Assembly: GCA_001051155.2 (NCBI GenBank)
Contig: JYIP02000006.1
Coordinates: 3,658,001 to 3,722,000 of the forward strand
Direction of reading: 5' to 3'
Length of the DNA: 64,000 bases
Origin: Chrysoporthe austroafricana
Lineage: Eukaryota > Ascomycota > Sordariomycetes > Diaporthales > Cryphonectriaceae
This document shows, in pieces, positions 1-11,537 of the stretch (its first letter is position 1; the number at the start of each line of letters is the position of its first letter). A program made the position numbers and the translations under genes. The notes beneath the pieces are model-generated. The model was not told the origin of the DNA. It ran no database searches and saw only the letters and a program-made list of their open reading frames with translations.

Positions 1-165
1 GCGCTGCGGCCCCCGGGAGACCCGCTGGCGCGCCGACGCGACCCTAGGAATCTGCCCCGAGGTCCCGGCAGCCTGCGGCTCCGGAAGACCTCATTCTTTT
101 TCTCACCTCGAACCTTCAGGCCCGGAATCTGTTTCCCACTTCTCGCGTTCACTGGCAGCCGAGAC
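1..165. other. 5' flank of first gene
   Basis: GC-rich sequence followed by a pyrimidine-rich stretch (about 95-145) just before the first start codon. It looks like promoter and leader of the downstream gene. No open frame of note is seen. Confidence 0.4.
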
Positions 166-1539
166 ATGAGGCGCCTTGCTGCAACATGGCGAGGCAGCCT
201 CCCGGCAGCCAGGTCATGTCAGCCTTCTGCATCACGGCGTTATTCAACCAAAGATGAGGGGCCCGCAACCAGCAAAACATCCACTTCAGCTGAGCAATCA
301 CACGACGACTTCGGATACAACGACTGGTCTGAGGTCAATCCAGACACGAAAATGATAGACACGGTCGTCGGCCCGTTGCCTATCTCACCCTTCCTGGACC
401 CAAGTTGGCGCGAGGCAAGGAACCGGAATAAGAAAAAGGCCCCACCCAACAAGGCGGAACACACTCGCTTCCAACGCCGCATGGCCGAGAACCCATACGG
501 TAGGCGTTCAGGCGCCTCCTCACCCTCATCTTAATGCTGACATAGATAAACAGCACAGCTGCTGGCGGGGCCCGTAAGATCATGTCAGATCACGCGGGCA
601 CGCCTACCGAAAGCTTTTCTGCAGGACTTTGGCCTTGTGAAGTCTCAGGCCGATGAGTTGTGGTGGATACCAGCAGACTTCAAGCAAGAGCCCAAAGAAG
701 CTACTCCGGAAACATCTGAAGATGTCGAGGCTCGAACAACCAATGACGATAGTGGCATTACTATGAGCAGCGACCCTGCTCTGAATGAGACCGCCCCAAG
801 CACAAAGACCGCTTTGAGTGAAGAGCCTGGCTCCAACACAGTGCCTATCCACCCTGCAAAGTCTGCTACCAACAATTCTGGCCTCGTTGAAGCTGAAGGC
901 CAGCTAGCCGCGAATGGCGGCGGTGCTGCTATTGATAGGCATCCCAGCCGCGCGGAGCCTTGTGGGACGTCCTCAGCTCAAAGAGACGGCAGGTTCTCTG
1001 CGCCGGCTCACACCCTTGCAAGAAGGGATCTCCTACTGGAGTTTTTCAACAAGAAAAGCAAATACAGCTCTGCCTACATGAGGTTTGCAGCCAACCCGAG
1101 CATCGCCGGGCTGAGTCGGATAGCAGCCTGGCGCCAGGATATGGACGAAGTCATCCGCGATCAAATGCGCCGCCAGATCGTCAGCAACCTCATCTACCTG
1201 TCCCGACTATGTGAGGGGAGCAACAGGGATTATCTCGTCAGGATGGATGGCAAAGAAGCTCGGACAGATAGGCACCAGAAAAGGTCCTGTTTTCTGTCAT
1301 TTGGCGTTGAAGGAGAACCATTTGAGGTGTTGGAGACGGAGGGCGCACCGGCAGGTGCTTGCCCGGTCTACAATCTTCAAAGACTTCTCGGTCCAGAGAA
1401 TGTAGAGCGCTTGAGGAACGAGTCTGCGATATTTCGGGACGTGTCCATGTTGCTCTTGAGAGGGCTCCGGACAGTCGAACTGAACAAGAAGCTATGGAGG
1501 CTCCAGGGCTACCTGGCTGACTACGACCAGCTATTATGA
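166..1539 (+). CDS. Conserved fungal mitochondrial-type protein (function unknown)
   Basis: Two exons, 166-499 and 554-1539, give about 439 residues. The intron of 54 bp (GTAGGC...ACAG) removes an in-frame TAA at 532. After splicing the frame reads NPYAQLLAGPVRSC and then ARLPKAFLQDFGLV, a continuous conserved-looking core, which supports the join. The N-terminus (residues 1-31) is rich in Arg, Ser and Ala, has no acidic residue before about 29 and ends in RRYST, as in a mitochondrial presequence. The middle (about 150-260) is low-complexity Ser/Thr/Glu. The C-terminal 180 residues look folded and end in a Leu/Arg-rich helix around VELNKKLWRLQGYL. I recognise the pattern as fungal but cannot name a function; a role at the mitochondrial ribosome or in respiratory assembly is only a guess. 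Confidence 0.8.
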
Positions 1540-2980
1540 CCGTGGCAGGCCATAATATAGTTGCAGCTCAGCTTGTCATGCAAGCTGAAGACCTGCAAGC
1601 CATACATCTTGACTTATGTTGTCTGCCACCGGTACACCGTTAAATGCGTCTCTCGATAAGCCTGGATCGTTGTACCAGCTACATCTGGAGCCAGGCTAGC
1701 CTGGCTGATTCTGGAACTTCGACTCCACTATGAAGACGCAGCCATGTCTTCTAGATCTAGATGTCATGTGGCCTCCTCCATTCTGGGCTTCTTATCGGTA
1801 TCTGACCTATTTACTTTTCACGTACCACACCAAGAGGCGTCATTCTCAAGCAACGAGCCTGGGATAAAGGGACGGTATGCTATGGGACAGCCCACTGTGG
1901 GACCATCTCCTAATTCATGACCAATCATTGGCACTCTGCTCATTTTGAGCGATGTGAGAGCTCTTGATATGGGAAAGCATGGCAAATCCATTCATTTTCC
2001 TAGCTGCTTGCGTTATCATCACAGTCCTGAGTGCTCCCAAGGCGGGATTTTGGTCTAGCACAACGAGTCCGAGGTCTCGCAGGGCAAGACCCTGTGCTTC
2101 TTCTGCTTGGCAGCTGACTCGGTTATAGAGTCCCACAGCAGCGATGCAAAGACCAAACGTGAGACCACCAGCAAGGCTGATGGAAAAGTGGCCCGAGGAA
2201 TGCAGATTCGGGCTTTGTCACGAGGCTCCCTCCGGAGCTGTTCAGGTATTTGCACATCGGACAGCCAAGGCAGACTTCCTCGATGAAAAGTTCACGCAAT
2301 GGCCATGTCAGAGTGAACAAGGCTGCCGATTACGACGTCAGACTGATGCTGTTCAAGAAACGGGCGGGACTAAGAGACTCGTGTGCGATACGCAATGTTA
2401 TATACTGCCTACTACGTACCATCCACCCGTGCTAGCACTCTGTAGATTGCAATCAGAACGCATGAAACAGAACTTGAACTTCCAGACTCCTCGGTTGAGA
2501 ACTCGTATTGCTGAACCTCCGCCAGATCCGGAGTAGTATACCGTCTAAATCCATTGATTGTTGGCCAGCCCTCGACATTCCGATCTAGGGTCGCTTCACC
2601 TGATTAGTACTTTCTAGTTCAAGCCACATACCCCCCTTGAACAAGACAAAACCTGCCGACATTGTATCAAATGTACATCGCGGGCCTTTTGAGAACTCCG
2701 TTTTGGGGCGTTCAACGTAAATTCTTCCAGTCTTTGTTAGCCCGCCCTCTTTCAAAGACCAAGGTACATGAGCACCTACAAATAGTTATCAAACTGCCCA
2801 GTCGTTTCGAAACTTCACTAGAACTCCTCATTGCCGCAGGCTGGTCAGTCAATGTTCATAACCAGCCATCGAACACACGAAGGAGCGATTCGATCCTTGA
2901 ACGCCATCTCTCTACCAGGGTCTTCTTATTCGTCTGCTCTTTAGCTACTTTCTGCTGCAACTAGTTCTCTGAAAACCAAG
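1540..2980. other. Intergenic region, possible weak coding relic
   Basis: No intact gene is seen. Between about 2190 and 2440 one + frame is open and includes LPPELFRYLHIGQPRQTSS, flanked by stops in the same frame on both sides. It could be a decayed fragment or chance. The last 300 bases are the likely promoter of the next gene. Confidence 0.3.
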
Positions 2981-3833
2981 ATGCTTACCCGTTTAGAGTT
3001 ATTCTTGGCGTCGGTGATACTCTTGCTCATTATTTACAATAATGAGACCGGTGCACCGCCTCAGAGCAAGGACTCCAAGTTCGGCGTTCGTGAACTTTTG
3101 GGCAAATACGGAGTACCCCCGGATGAAACACCTCGAAGGTCGAAACAAGCCTGGAAAGACTATATACCTCAGGGCAAAACATCTCGAAGATCGCAACGAT
3201 CCTCGAAAGGCCGGGAACATCGCCGCAATAGTGGCTTCATTGATAGGGCGGAAGAGGATTATCAGTGGGCGCGGCTAGGAGGGTTGGTGGGCCCTCCAGA
3301 CCTATACCAAATTATCGGTGTAAACCCCATGGTGTCGTTCGACAAAGTCGAGGAAACATGTTCTTGGCTAAAGCACAACCCCAACCGCCAGCAGTACGAG
3401 GCCATCAATGAAGCTTGCGAGATATTGGGCTCGGAATGGCACAGGTGCTTATATGATCATATTGCGGATATCAGGGAGGGAACTTGGCAGGCGCTGCGGG
3501 GGCCGGTGAGTCTCTAAAACCCGTACATAAATCATCAAGTCTCCAGCAACATGATCACTCTTGCGTTATAGACACAGCGGCTGACGTTGTACAACACAGT
3601 GTGAAAACTTGAGGGTTCTGCATGACTACGAGGTAGCGAGGAAGAAGGATGTTGAGGAGGCCCCGAAGAAATATTCCGGAAGGACACTCGAAATATATTT
3701 GGCCTCGCTTGACGACAAAGCTGAGAAAGCGAGGCAACTGTACAAAAAGTCATGGGACGAGTATACAGAAAAAGAGCTACGTAATAGAGATATGAGTGAT
3801 GAAATAAATAAGAAATACGGAGGGCGGGGATAG
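2981..3833 (+). CDS. Membrane-anchored J-like protein lacking the HPD motif
   Basis: Two exons, 2981-3505 and 3600-3833, give about 252 residues. The 94-bp intron (GTGAGT...CTGAC...ACACAG) is phase 0. Residues about 6-20 are a hydrophobic anchor or signal anchor (LFLASVILLLIIY). Residues about 103-160 resemble a J domain: DLYQIIGV matches the helix I entry and EAINEACEILG plus LYDHI match helices III-IV. Where DnaJ proteins carry His-Pro-Asp this one has His-Asn-Pro (about 132-134) and a shortened loop, so it should not stimulate Hsp70 ATPase in the usual way. The C-terminal 90 residues are highly charged and helical. The basic linker at 50-85 contains two similar RRS-rich segments. It is probably a divergent J-like protein at the ER or another membrane; partner unknown. 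Confidence 0.7.
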
Positions 3834-5329
3834 CCTGAGATCCCTGATGAGTTTTCTTGACGCCCGCCATGGCGCGACAGCAAGGAGACATGGGAGAACT
3901 TGGTCGCAAGGAAATTAGATAAAAGATAGTGCCGTGGTCTGTAGAAAGTTGACTGCTGGCATGAAGAAATCATCGAAACCGGAGTGGCTGCAGTACAACT
4001 TTGTAGGCATTGGTAATGATCTTTACGGGACGAGATTTAGAAGGGGAGGCTGGGGTTAGGACACTCTAAACGATATTCTTTTTGTAACATACCGGACAGT
4101 AGGGAGATAATGATTATATGAGAGTGCGTTCGTGTAGAGATAAAGTGTTCTATATTGTAAAAGGCTCAAGCGCATATCGAAGCCAAAGTATGGAGTCAGT
4201 AATCTAATCTAGTCTTGCTTCTATGCATTTCGTGTTCAGGGTATACTCAGCCTCGGGGCCTACTATCTGTGGGACAAGTCACCGCCTTTCTAACCGTGAT
4301 GTGAGTAACTGGCGCTCTATTTGATATGATCTCATCTCTGCAATCGTTCGGCTCGGAGATGTGAACATTCCACCTGGGCATATATCAGCCCCTCGTGCGT
4401 AGATGCAGCTCAGAGTCCCATAAAGCCATGCACTACGCCACCAGTCTGAGCCCATGCCGCCGCCATTTGCTTCAAGCTGATACCCTCCTCAGGAGGCACC
4501 AGGTTCAGGTTTTCAAACCCTTCCGATCGTTGCATCTGACTCTTGTTCAGAGCCGCGACAGAAGCTAAAGGGGACCTCTCCGGCTTGTAGTACCTATCAG
4601 TGATTCTTTGGCCGTCTCTCGGCTCTAGAACTATGCATCGGATTGCAGGGCGGGGCAGGGTTTTGCCCAGCTAGGCCACAAGCAAGTAAGCGAGGGTGTG
4701 CAACTTGCCATAGAATGTCACGTCGCACGGCGGATATCAAGGGCGGGCGACAGAGCCTCGGCCTTGTGGACGGTGTCAGCCTCGTCTCGAGGTCGAGGTT
4801 GAAGTTCGGCGAGGTCCATCCTTGAGAGGTTGGCCCCTGTCCCTGTGCCCCCCTGGGCGGGCGGGAGATGACGTAAAGCCCTGGGCGATGACAGCTGTTG
4901 GATGGGGGCGACCTTGCCTTGTAAACAAGTGGCATTGGGTGCGCATAGCTCAAGAACCCAGGAGAGCGGCGGGGAGGTAATGTTCCATCAACAATTTCGC
5001 TGCATGCCCTTACGGAGATGCCCTATTTCTCGCATCCTTTTTTAAGAAACTACATCTCGTCGCATTGATTTGCGCCTTTCGAGGCTGGGGTCTGCAGTAT
5101 AATCTACTGGCCTCATTCCCCTCCAGCAGCCATCTTCAATTGCTACTCCTGAGACGCTCTGCTCCGTTACTTCTCCTTGCACGTCAGTCGCGAGACCCGA
5201 ACCAGACATCCTGCACGCTCTGCATGGTCATCTCAGTCTCACTGACAGGCAGGAAGTGTCAATCCGTGTCTTGAGCTTCCTAGGAACCAGGAACACTGGC
5301 TGATAGAAGCTGCCTGCGCCGTGCCAGCC
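3834..5329. other. Intergenic region, promoter of the acyltransferase gene
   Basis: No gene is seen. 3834-4250 is AT-richer 3' flank. 4600-5300 is GC-rich with a pyrimidine-rich stretch around 5110-5200, as in fungal core promoters and leaders, just before the sterol O-acyltransferase start. Open frames here have no domain-like content. Confidence 0.4.
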
Positions 5330-7145
5330 ATGGCTTCTTCCGCCGAGCTTCATGACACCAGCGACGGCATCTTGCGCCCACGGCCGCGCAAGCCTGTACA
5401 CTCTCAGCTATCGCAGCTGACTACCATCTCTGGAGGGAGCAATGGCTACTTGGACTCTCCGGACGCTGGCACCCTAACAGGCCAGACGAGGTATCTATCG
5501 ACGGCCTGCCCCTTCGTCGTTACTGGGCGACATAGATGCTGATGACACCTGCTTCCTGCACCACAGCGGCCGCTCGACTCCTATACCTGCCGACGCTCTA
5601 CCCTCTGTCAAATCCCTCTCGACTGCTCGCAAACAGGCTCGCGCCGAGCAACGACGTCGGATCTTCCCGACCATTGAGTTCGCGACCCGGGTCTCACATT
5701 TTGACCCGAATTCCGACTACCGCGACTTCCATGGGTTCTTCAACCTTTTCTGGATTGGCCTGGCTATCATGGCCATAACTACAATGCTGCGCAATATTAA
5801 AGACACGGGCTATCCCATGCGCGTGCAGATATGGACACTCTTCACCGTGAAGCTATGGCACTTGGGCCTGGTCGACTTCGCCATGGTCGCAAGCGCCTCA
5901 GGGGTCCTGCCTCTGCAGGAATATGTCAGGAGCGCCGAGGCTAAAAGCAGCGGGACGTGGGCCAAAGGAGGCATGGCAGTCCAGAGCGTCTACCAGGTAG
6001 TGTGGCTGGCATTCTGGATCGCCGTGCCTTTCTTGCTCCAGTGGCCTTGGACGTCGCAGGTTTTCCTGCTGCTACACACCATGGTGATCCTCATGAAGAT
6101 GCATTCGTACGCCTTTTACAACGGACACCTGAGCGAGACGGAGAAGCGCCTCCAGGAGCTCGACAACCCTTCTACCGCCTCGCGCGCCCCAGCGTACCTC
6201 TACCCGACTGCCGAAAACCCAGGCGGCACTCTTGCCAGTCCGACCCGGACCAAACACGAGAACGGCGACAAGGCTGAGAGTGGGGACGACCAAGAGGTCT
6301 TACAGCTGCGCGAGGATCTGGCAAGAGAGCTGACGAGTCCCATGGGCAACATCACCTACCCGAGGAACCTGACCTGGTCCAACTGGATCGACTTCCTCTT
6401 CTGCCCGACCCTGTGTTACGAGATTGAGTATCCACGCATCGAGCACATCAATTGGCCAAACCTCATCTCCAAGATCATCGCGGTGTTTGGGTGCATCTTC
6501 CTCCTGACTATCATCTCTGAGGAGTTCATCCTCCCCATCCTCCAAAGCTCCTCCGTACGGCTGCACCAGTCCACTGGCGCCATCGAGTTCCTCCTCGTGC
6601 TCTTCGAGACGATCTCATGGCTGCTCTTCCCCTTCATGCTGACCTTCCTGCTCGTCTTCCTCGTCATCTTTGAGTACGTCCTCGGCGCCTTCGCCGAGAT
6701 CACGCGTTTCGCGGACCGCCACTTTTACAGCGATTGGTGGAACAGTACCGACTGGATGGAGTTCAGCCGCGAGTGGAACGTGCCCGTGTACAGCTTCCTC
6801 CGGCGGCACGTCTACAGCGCGTCGCGGCCGCACATCGGGCGGAGCTACGCGACCATCATCACCTTCCTTGTGTCGGCCATCGGCCATGAGATCGTCATGG
6901 CCTGCATCACCAAGAAGCTCCGCGGCTACGGCTTCGTGTGCCAGATGCTGCAGCTTCCTATCGTGATGCTGCAGCGCACCAAGTGGGTCCGCGGGAGGGA
7001 AACGCTGAACAACGTGTGCTTTTGGTGTTCGATGATCCTCGGGCTGAGCGTGGTAAGTGATCCTCATACTTGTTCTCTTTCCCCTTTGGAGATCTCGCCC
7101 GCTGACGAGGACGATCAGATCTGTGCTCTCTACGTGCTTGTCTAG
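5330..7145 (+). CDS. ARE2: Sterol O-acyltransferase (ACAT/ARE2-type MBOAT)
   Basis: Polytopic ER enzyme that esterifies sterols with acyl-CoA for storage in lipid droplets. The main frame runs from about 5481 to 7052 and a last 27-nt exon is 7119-7145, giving about 550 residues. Landmarks are SLLGDIDADD and FLHHSGRSTP near the N-terminus, many hydrophobic segments, the family signature FYSDWWN (about 6725) and a His in SAIGHEIVMA (about 6884), the expected catalytic histidine of the MBOAT superfamily. The last intron is 7053-7118 (GTAAGT...CAG); splicing yields ILGLSV-ICALYVLV. The 5' end is uncertain: the ATG at 5330 lies in another frame than the body, and the only GT in the first exon (5396) would join to an acceptor at 5480. 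I take 5330-5395 as exon 1 with low certainty. Length and motifs fit the ARE1/ARE2 family well. Confidence 0.92.
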
Positions 7146-8525
7146 AGCCTGGTTAAGAATGGAGGAAGGTGGAAACAGGGACGAGGATCAGTCATTTTCT
7201 GGCGACATCTTTGGAGTACGTAGACGGTGGAGGCAGGACAGCAGACTTGTTTAGACAGATACCCATTCTCATGTACGTTGCATTTGGGCGGGCGGCTTGG
7301 ATAAGCCCACTGTTGGATCGTTTTTCGAGATGTTCATCGCATCGCCTATGTGGCAGAGTCAAGACGTGGGGTAGGCACAGCAAAGGGAGTTTTTTTCCTT
7401 TTGATTGGGAGGAAGGCACACAAATGTATTTTTATTATTTTCTTGTCTTGTGGCATATACCATTGCAGCATGGTCCTTGTCTCGCCGGACGGCACTGCTA
7501 CACTTCCGGCCACCAAACACACGCATACACGCACTAGCGTTGTCTTCTACACATGGCCCGCCTCGATGAACCTCGTCGTGTGAGCGTTATGCATCAGGTT
7601 CATAGACGGAATGCCCATCGGAGTCTAGGGTGACTCTAAGCAGTCACATCGAAAGAGGCATACATGTTTTTTTCCCTTGTGGAGAGCGCTCTTCATCATT
7701 ATTCATCATCATCTAGAGGCCTATCAAGATAAAGACTGCACAAAGAGAACAGACAAAAGATAACCCTCTGAACTGAGATCAAGGTGCCTATGTAGCCGGG
7801 TCATCATCGTCCCTGGGCCCAAAAAGAATATTTCCGCTGAGCTCCGTCCGTGTCCTCTCTTGCCTATCCCGTTGGTGTTGGTCGATGCCTGGTTCATCTT
7901 GATGTATATGATGGAATATGTGCGCGTGGGTCCGACCCCTGCTTGATCGTGAATGGTGGTGAGTTAGGGGTGCTGGGAAGAGCTTGACTGGGCCGACTGG
8001 CGACCCCTTCGGTGGCGAGAGCTGCCGGTGGTGGCCAAGATGCTGCTCACCCTCCTCCGGGAGGCTCATCTGCAGTCGAGCCCAGCCCGGCGGGCCACGT
8101 GACACTCTTGCCGCGCGTGAGCGCTGGTCACTCCGCGCCTGGAGTGTGATGGTCGTGCTCATTGGTGCCGTCGGCCCAGTCAAGCCGTCTCACGCTCGAA
8201 GATGCCTTGTCGTTAACACATGCTGCTCGTTACTGCTGTATCTTGTTTTCATGAAATATCTCGTTCATGTCCAGTGAAGGTGAGTAGTTAAAGCCCCAGA
8301 TAGGAGAGATGAGACCCCGCCAACGCCAAGTAGAAAAAGCAGACCCATATGTGACAGCACAGCACCCTTCTCTAGGTAGCCATATTTCAGACCGACGCCG
8401 TAAGACTAACGAAAAGCAAAAAATATAGAAAGAATGACCCCATATATGGTAGGAAAAGTATGGACCACAGCCACCTCTCACCAAGATATACAACATGGAT
8501 ACAGGCTAGTATCAGCGAGCCATCT
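7146..8525. other. Shared 3' region of two convergent genes
   Basis: Lies between the stop codons of the convergent acyltransferase and J-domain genes. It contains AT-rich stretches (for example 7390-7450 and 8340-8460) consistent with 3' UTRs and polyadenylation. No credible open frame is seen. Confidence 0.5.
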
Positions 8526-10229
8526 TCACACATGGGTGGCGACGTACGCCTGGTTGTACGTTCCGTACTCGGCGTAAGACGGCGAGCCGTAGTTCGAGGT
8601 CGCATAGTCGACCTCGTCGTATCGTTTCGATGTCGACAGGGTGTCGGGTCCGTACTGCGTCGACATCTTGACTTTCGGGAACACGGCGCTCGGGACCTGT
8701 GAGTACGATGGATCCTTGTGGTGTGTCTTGGAGACCTGCGGCGTGCCGTTGTCGCGGGTGATGGTGTACGTTCTCTGCATCTTAGGGCGGGACGTGGCGT
8801 ACCAGTAGTCGTCTTCGTCGACAGACGTCCGTCCCCGCGACGACCGGTGTCTCTCGGCGCCGGATGAGCGGCTGAAGAACTCGGGCTCCATGGTTTGCGA
8901 GCGCGAGAAGGGAACGCGGGGCGGCGGCGGTTCGGCCGGCGGCACGTGGCTGGTGGTGTAGGCCTTCTGCAGGCGCGGCGGGCTCTGCGTGGCGGGCGAG
9001 ACATTGACCACCTCGGGGCGGTCCCGCGGCGACGCGCTGGTGTCGACGTGGATGCCCTCGCCCTTGGCGTGCTTCGCATCACCCGATACCCGGCGCTTGG
9101 GGATCCAGTTGTTCGGGTCCGGGTACTCAGGGGAGGAGAAGGTTGCATCCGCGTGCTTGGATGAAGACTTGTTGCCCTTGTATTTTTTGTCGTTGATGTA
9201 GGAGGCGGCGAACGCCATCTTCGACTCTACCACCTTCTCCGTGGTGGGTAGTTCGGGGACGACTTCCTCGAGAGGACTCGACCGCTTGGACGAGGACTTA
9301 TCCCTGGTTGGGCTGTCCCTCTTCGATGCCTTCTTGGTCCGGGGTCTCCGGACGTCTTCGTCGTCCGAGCTGTATTGCTCGACATAGGGCTTGGTCTTGG
9401 CTCGCGTCTTCTCATCAGCCTCCTGCTTCCGTTTCGCCTCACGATCGCGTTCGGCAGCACGTTCACGTTCACGCTCACGCTCAGCAGCACGCTCAGCAGC
9501 ACGTTCTCTTGCTTTCCTCTCTCGCCTCGCCTTCTCCTGCTCTTCACGCTCCTTGCGCTCCTTGTCGAGCCTGCGTACACGCTCCCGCTCCCGCTCCCTC
9601 TCCCGCTCCCGCTCCCTCTCTCTCTCCTGCTCTCGCCTAGCCTTTCTGCGCTCATAATCGTCCTCCTCATCTCTCGCCCTGCGTCGTTCCCGTTCGCGAT
9701 CCGACTCTCTCCTCGGTTCGTGAAGATCGCGCTTCAGCTTCTCGTCACTCGTGGTCCGCCGAGTCCTTCGCTCATCCTCAGACGTTCTTGATCGGTTCGG
9801 AATGGTCTGCTCCCAAGACCTCGAAAAGTCGGGGGAGTACTGCTTGAAATTCGAAGCCCCCTTGGAAGGGGAGCGCTTCGAAGACGAAGTTCGGAACTCC
9901 GGCGGCGGGCGGGCGGTGTAGATGTTGACGCTAGCGTGCCGGGTCTGTGGGGAGTTCCTGGGCGATATCCTGTCCCTCTCTTCCCTCAGCTTCTTGAGCT
10001 TGACCTGTTCATCATACTGCTCCCTCTTGTCCGGCTCGCCTATCGTCTCATAGGCTTGCTGTATCCGATGGAACTCCTCCTGCTTCTGTTCCCTCAGCGA
10101 CTCATCGGTGACTTTGTCGGGGTGACAGGTCAACACCAGCTTCCGGTAGGCCTTTTTGATAGCGGCGGCATCTGCATCCGCCTCCACGCCGAGGGTCTTG
10201 TACGGATCTGATGTCGGTATGGTAGCCAT
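8526..10229 (-). CDS. J-domain protein with long Arg/Glu-rich region
   Basis: Single exon, 567 residues. Start is the ATG at 10229-10227, giving MATIPTSDPYKTLGV; an in-frame ATG 37 codons upstream gives a non-conserved extension and was not used. Residues 8-75 form a canonical J domain with HPD at 36-38, so it should recruit and stimulate an Hsp70. After it comes a Ser/Pro-rich region, then a long highly charged segment (about 185-300) of Arg-Glu repeats, probably a single long helix, and a disordered Ser/Pro/Tyr-rich C-terminus. J domain at the N-terminus followed by RE/RS-like sequence resembles nuclear, spliceosome-associated J proteins, but cytosolic action cannot be excluded. It converges with the acyltransferase gene and has a long GC-rich upstream region. 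Confidence 0.88.
   Translation of the reverse strand: MATIPTSDPYKTLGVEADADAAAIKKAYRKLVLTCHPDKVTDESLREQKQEEFHRIQQAYETIGEPDKREQYDEQVKLKKLREERDRISPRNSPQTRHASVNIYTARPPPEFRTSSSKRSPSKGASNFKQYSPDFSRSWEQTIPNRSRTSEDERRTRRTTSDEKLKRDLHEPRRESDRERERRRARDEEDDYERRKARREQERERERERERERERERVRRLDKERKEREEQEKARRERKARERAAERAAERERERERAAERDREAKRKQEADEKTRAKTKPYVEQYSSDDEDVRRPRTKKASKRDSPTRDKSSSKRSSPLEEVVPELPTTEKVVESKMAFAASYINDKKYKGNKSSSKHADATFSSPEYPDPNNWIPKRRVSGDAKHAKGEGIHVDTSASPRDRPEVVNVSPATQSPPRLQKAYTTSHVPPAEPPPPRVPFSRSQTMEPEFFSRSSGAERHRSSRGRTSVDEDDYWYATSRPKMQRTYTITRDNGTPQVSKTHHKDPSYSQVPSAVFPKVKMSTQYGPDTLSTSKRYDEVDYATSNYGSPSYAEYGTYNQAYVATHV
9555..9640. repeat. Simple CGCTCC-type repeat inside the J-protein gene
   Basis: Imperfect hexanucleotide repeat (CGCTCC / CTCTCC units) encoding alternating Arg-Glu on the minus strand. 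Purity at DNA level suggests expansion by slippage, so repeat number is likely to vary between strains. Confidence 0.75.
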
Positions 10230-11512
10230 AGTGTGTGGGAGAGCGCAGGCTGGTGACCAGCCAAGGCAGGGAAGGATGGCGGTCACGGAGAGACGGCAGT
10301 GGGAAGAGGCGGCGTGTATATCTTGGCGATGCGATGTCACGCCAGTGCCGTGGTGTCAACTGTCAACTGGCCAAGACGCCGTACCACGGGATGTTTGGCA
10401 GTCCGTCCCGGAGCCCTGTTCCAAATGGTTGGAGGAGGAAAACGCTGCCGCGTGTTTTGGGTGCAAGGGGAGAGCGGGTCAGCGGAGGGATCGTGTGACG
10501 ATGACGTCTCGCAGGGGTAGTGGCTGGCAGTTAAAAGACCAGCAGCCAAGTCTAGAAAACGCGCTCATACGCTGTTGGGCTGCAACGGGAAGCGTTGGCG
10601 AGGTTGAGCGAGGCTGAGGAGCCGGGAGTTGGGATTGTCGGAGGTAAGGAAAAGCGATGTGATATAGAAAGTTAGGGAGGGGGCGAAAAGAAGGCTGGGG
10701 ACTAGAGGCCAGGAGGCTGAAGGGGTCGACCCTGGGAAGGCCTCTCTCGACTTCCGGCGTAGCCTGGCCGCAAGAGGCCACTGTTGTACCTCGTGATACA
10801 GGGTAGCAGAGGCAGCGACGGCTGCTCTCGAGGCCGAGTGAAACCAGCCCTTCCCCGGATTCAGGCGAGGGAGTGGTCCACGGAGAGGAGGCGGTCGCGA
10901 AGCAGGCCTCGCTCGCGCGGGATGTCGGAGAATAACAAGAAGCCTGGAAGTGCTCCGCAACAACAACAGAGCGTGGGGCGGCGACGAGGGTGGGCGGAAG
11001 ATGGAAAAGAGAAGAAAAAAGGCGAGCAAAACACGGTGGTGTGCCAGATGGTTGAGAGATCTTCTCTCTCTGCGCCGCGAGGAGGAAGAGAGAACGACCG
11101 AACGGCCGGCACCTCCCAGGTCAGGATACAGGATAGGATGGATGACGACCTCCGCAGATCCCTGGATTTGATCGACCTTGCCCTGAAAGGTGGATCCCAA
11201 TGGGCGCAGACCAGAAGAAAGCCAAAGGTCCAGAAGTCTAGCGGGAGGAGGACAAGATCCAATCACTGTCGTGCTAAGGGGGGCTGTCGTCTTGGTGGGA
11301 TGACCAGGGGGTCTCCTAACCAGAACAGATCCGGGAAGGGCAGAGGCGCTCTCCCGCCACAAGCTTCAGCTCCGCCGACGCCCGCTCTGGTCAAAAAGGC
11401 AGGAAATGTGCACTTGGTGACCTTTGGGGCACTGAGCCGTCGGTTTCTGGTCCGCGGCAGGCTGACGAAACGGCCGCTTTCGAGCCCTGGAGGACCAAAG
11501 GGGGGTTCGAGG

Positions 11513-11537
11513 GAGGCGAGGCGAGGCGAGGCGAGGC
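11513..11537. repeat. Five tandem GAGGC units
   Basis: Perfect run of five GAGGC pentamers in non-coding DNA. No function is evident. Confidence 0.8.

Noticed and set aside
9375..9791. Leu/Ser-rich + frame antisense to the Arg/Glu tract
   Set aside because: An artefact of the repeat in the J-domain gene.
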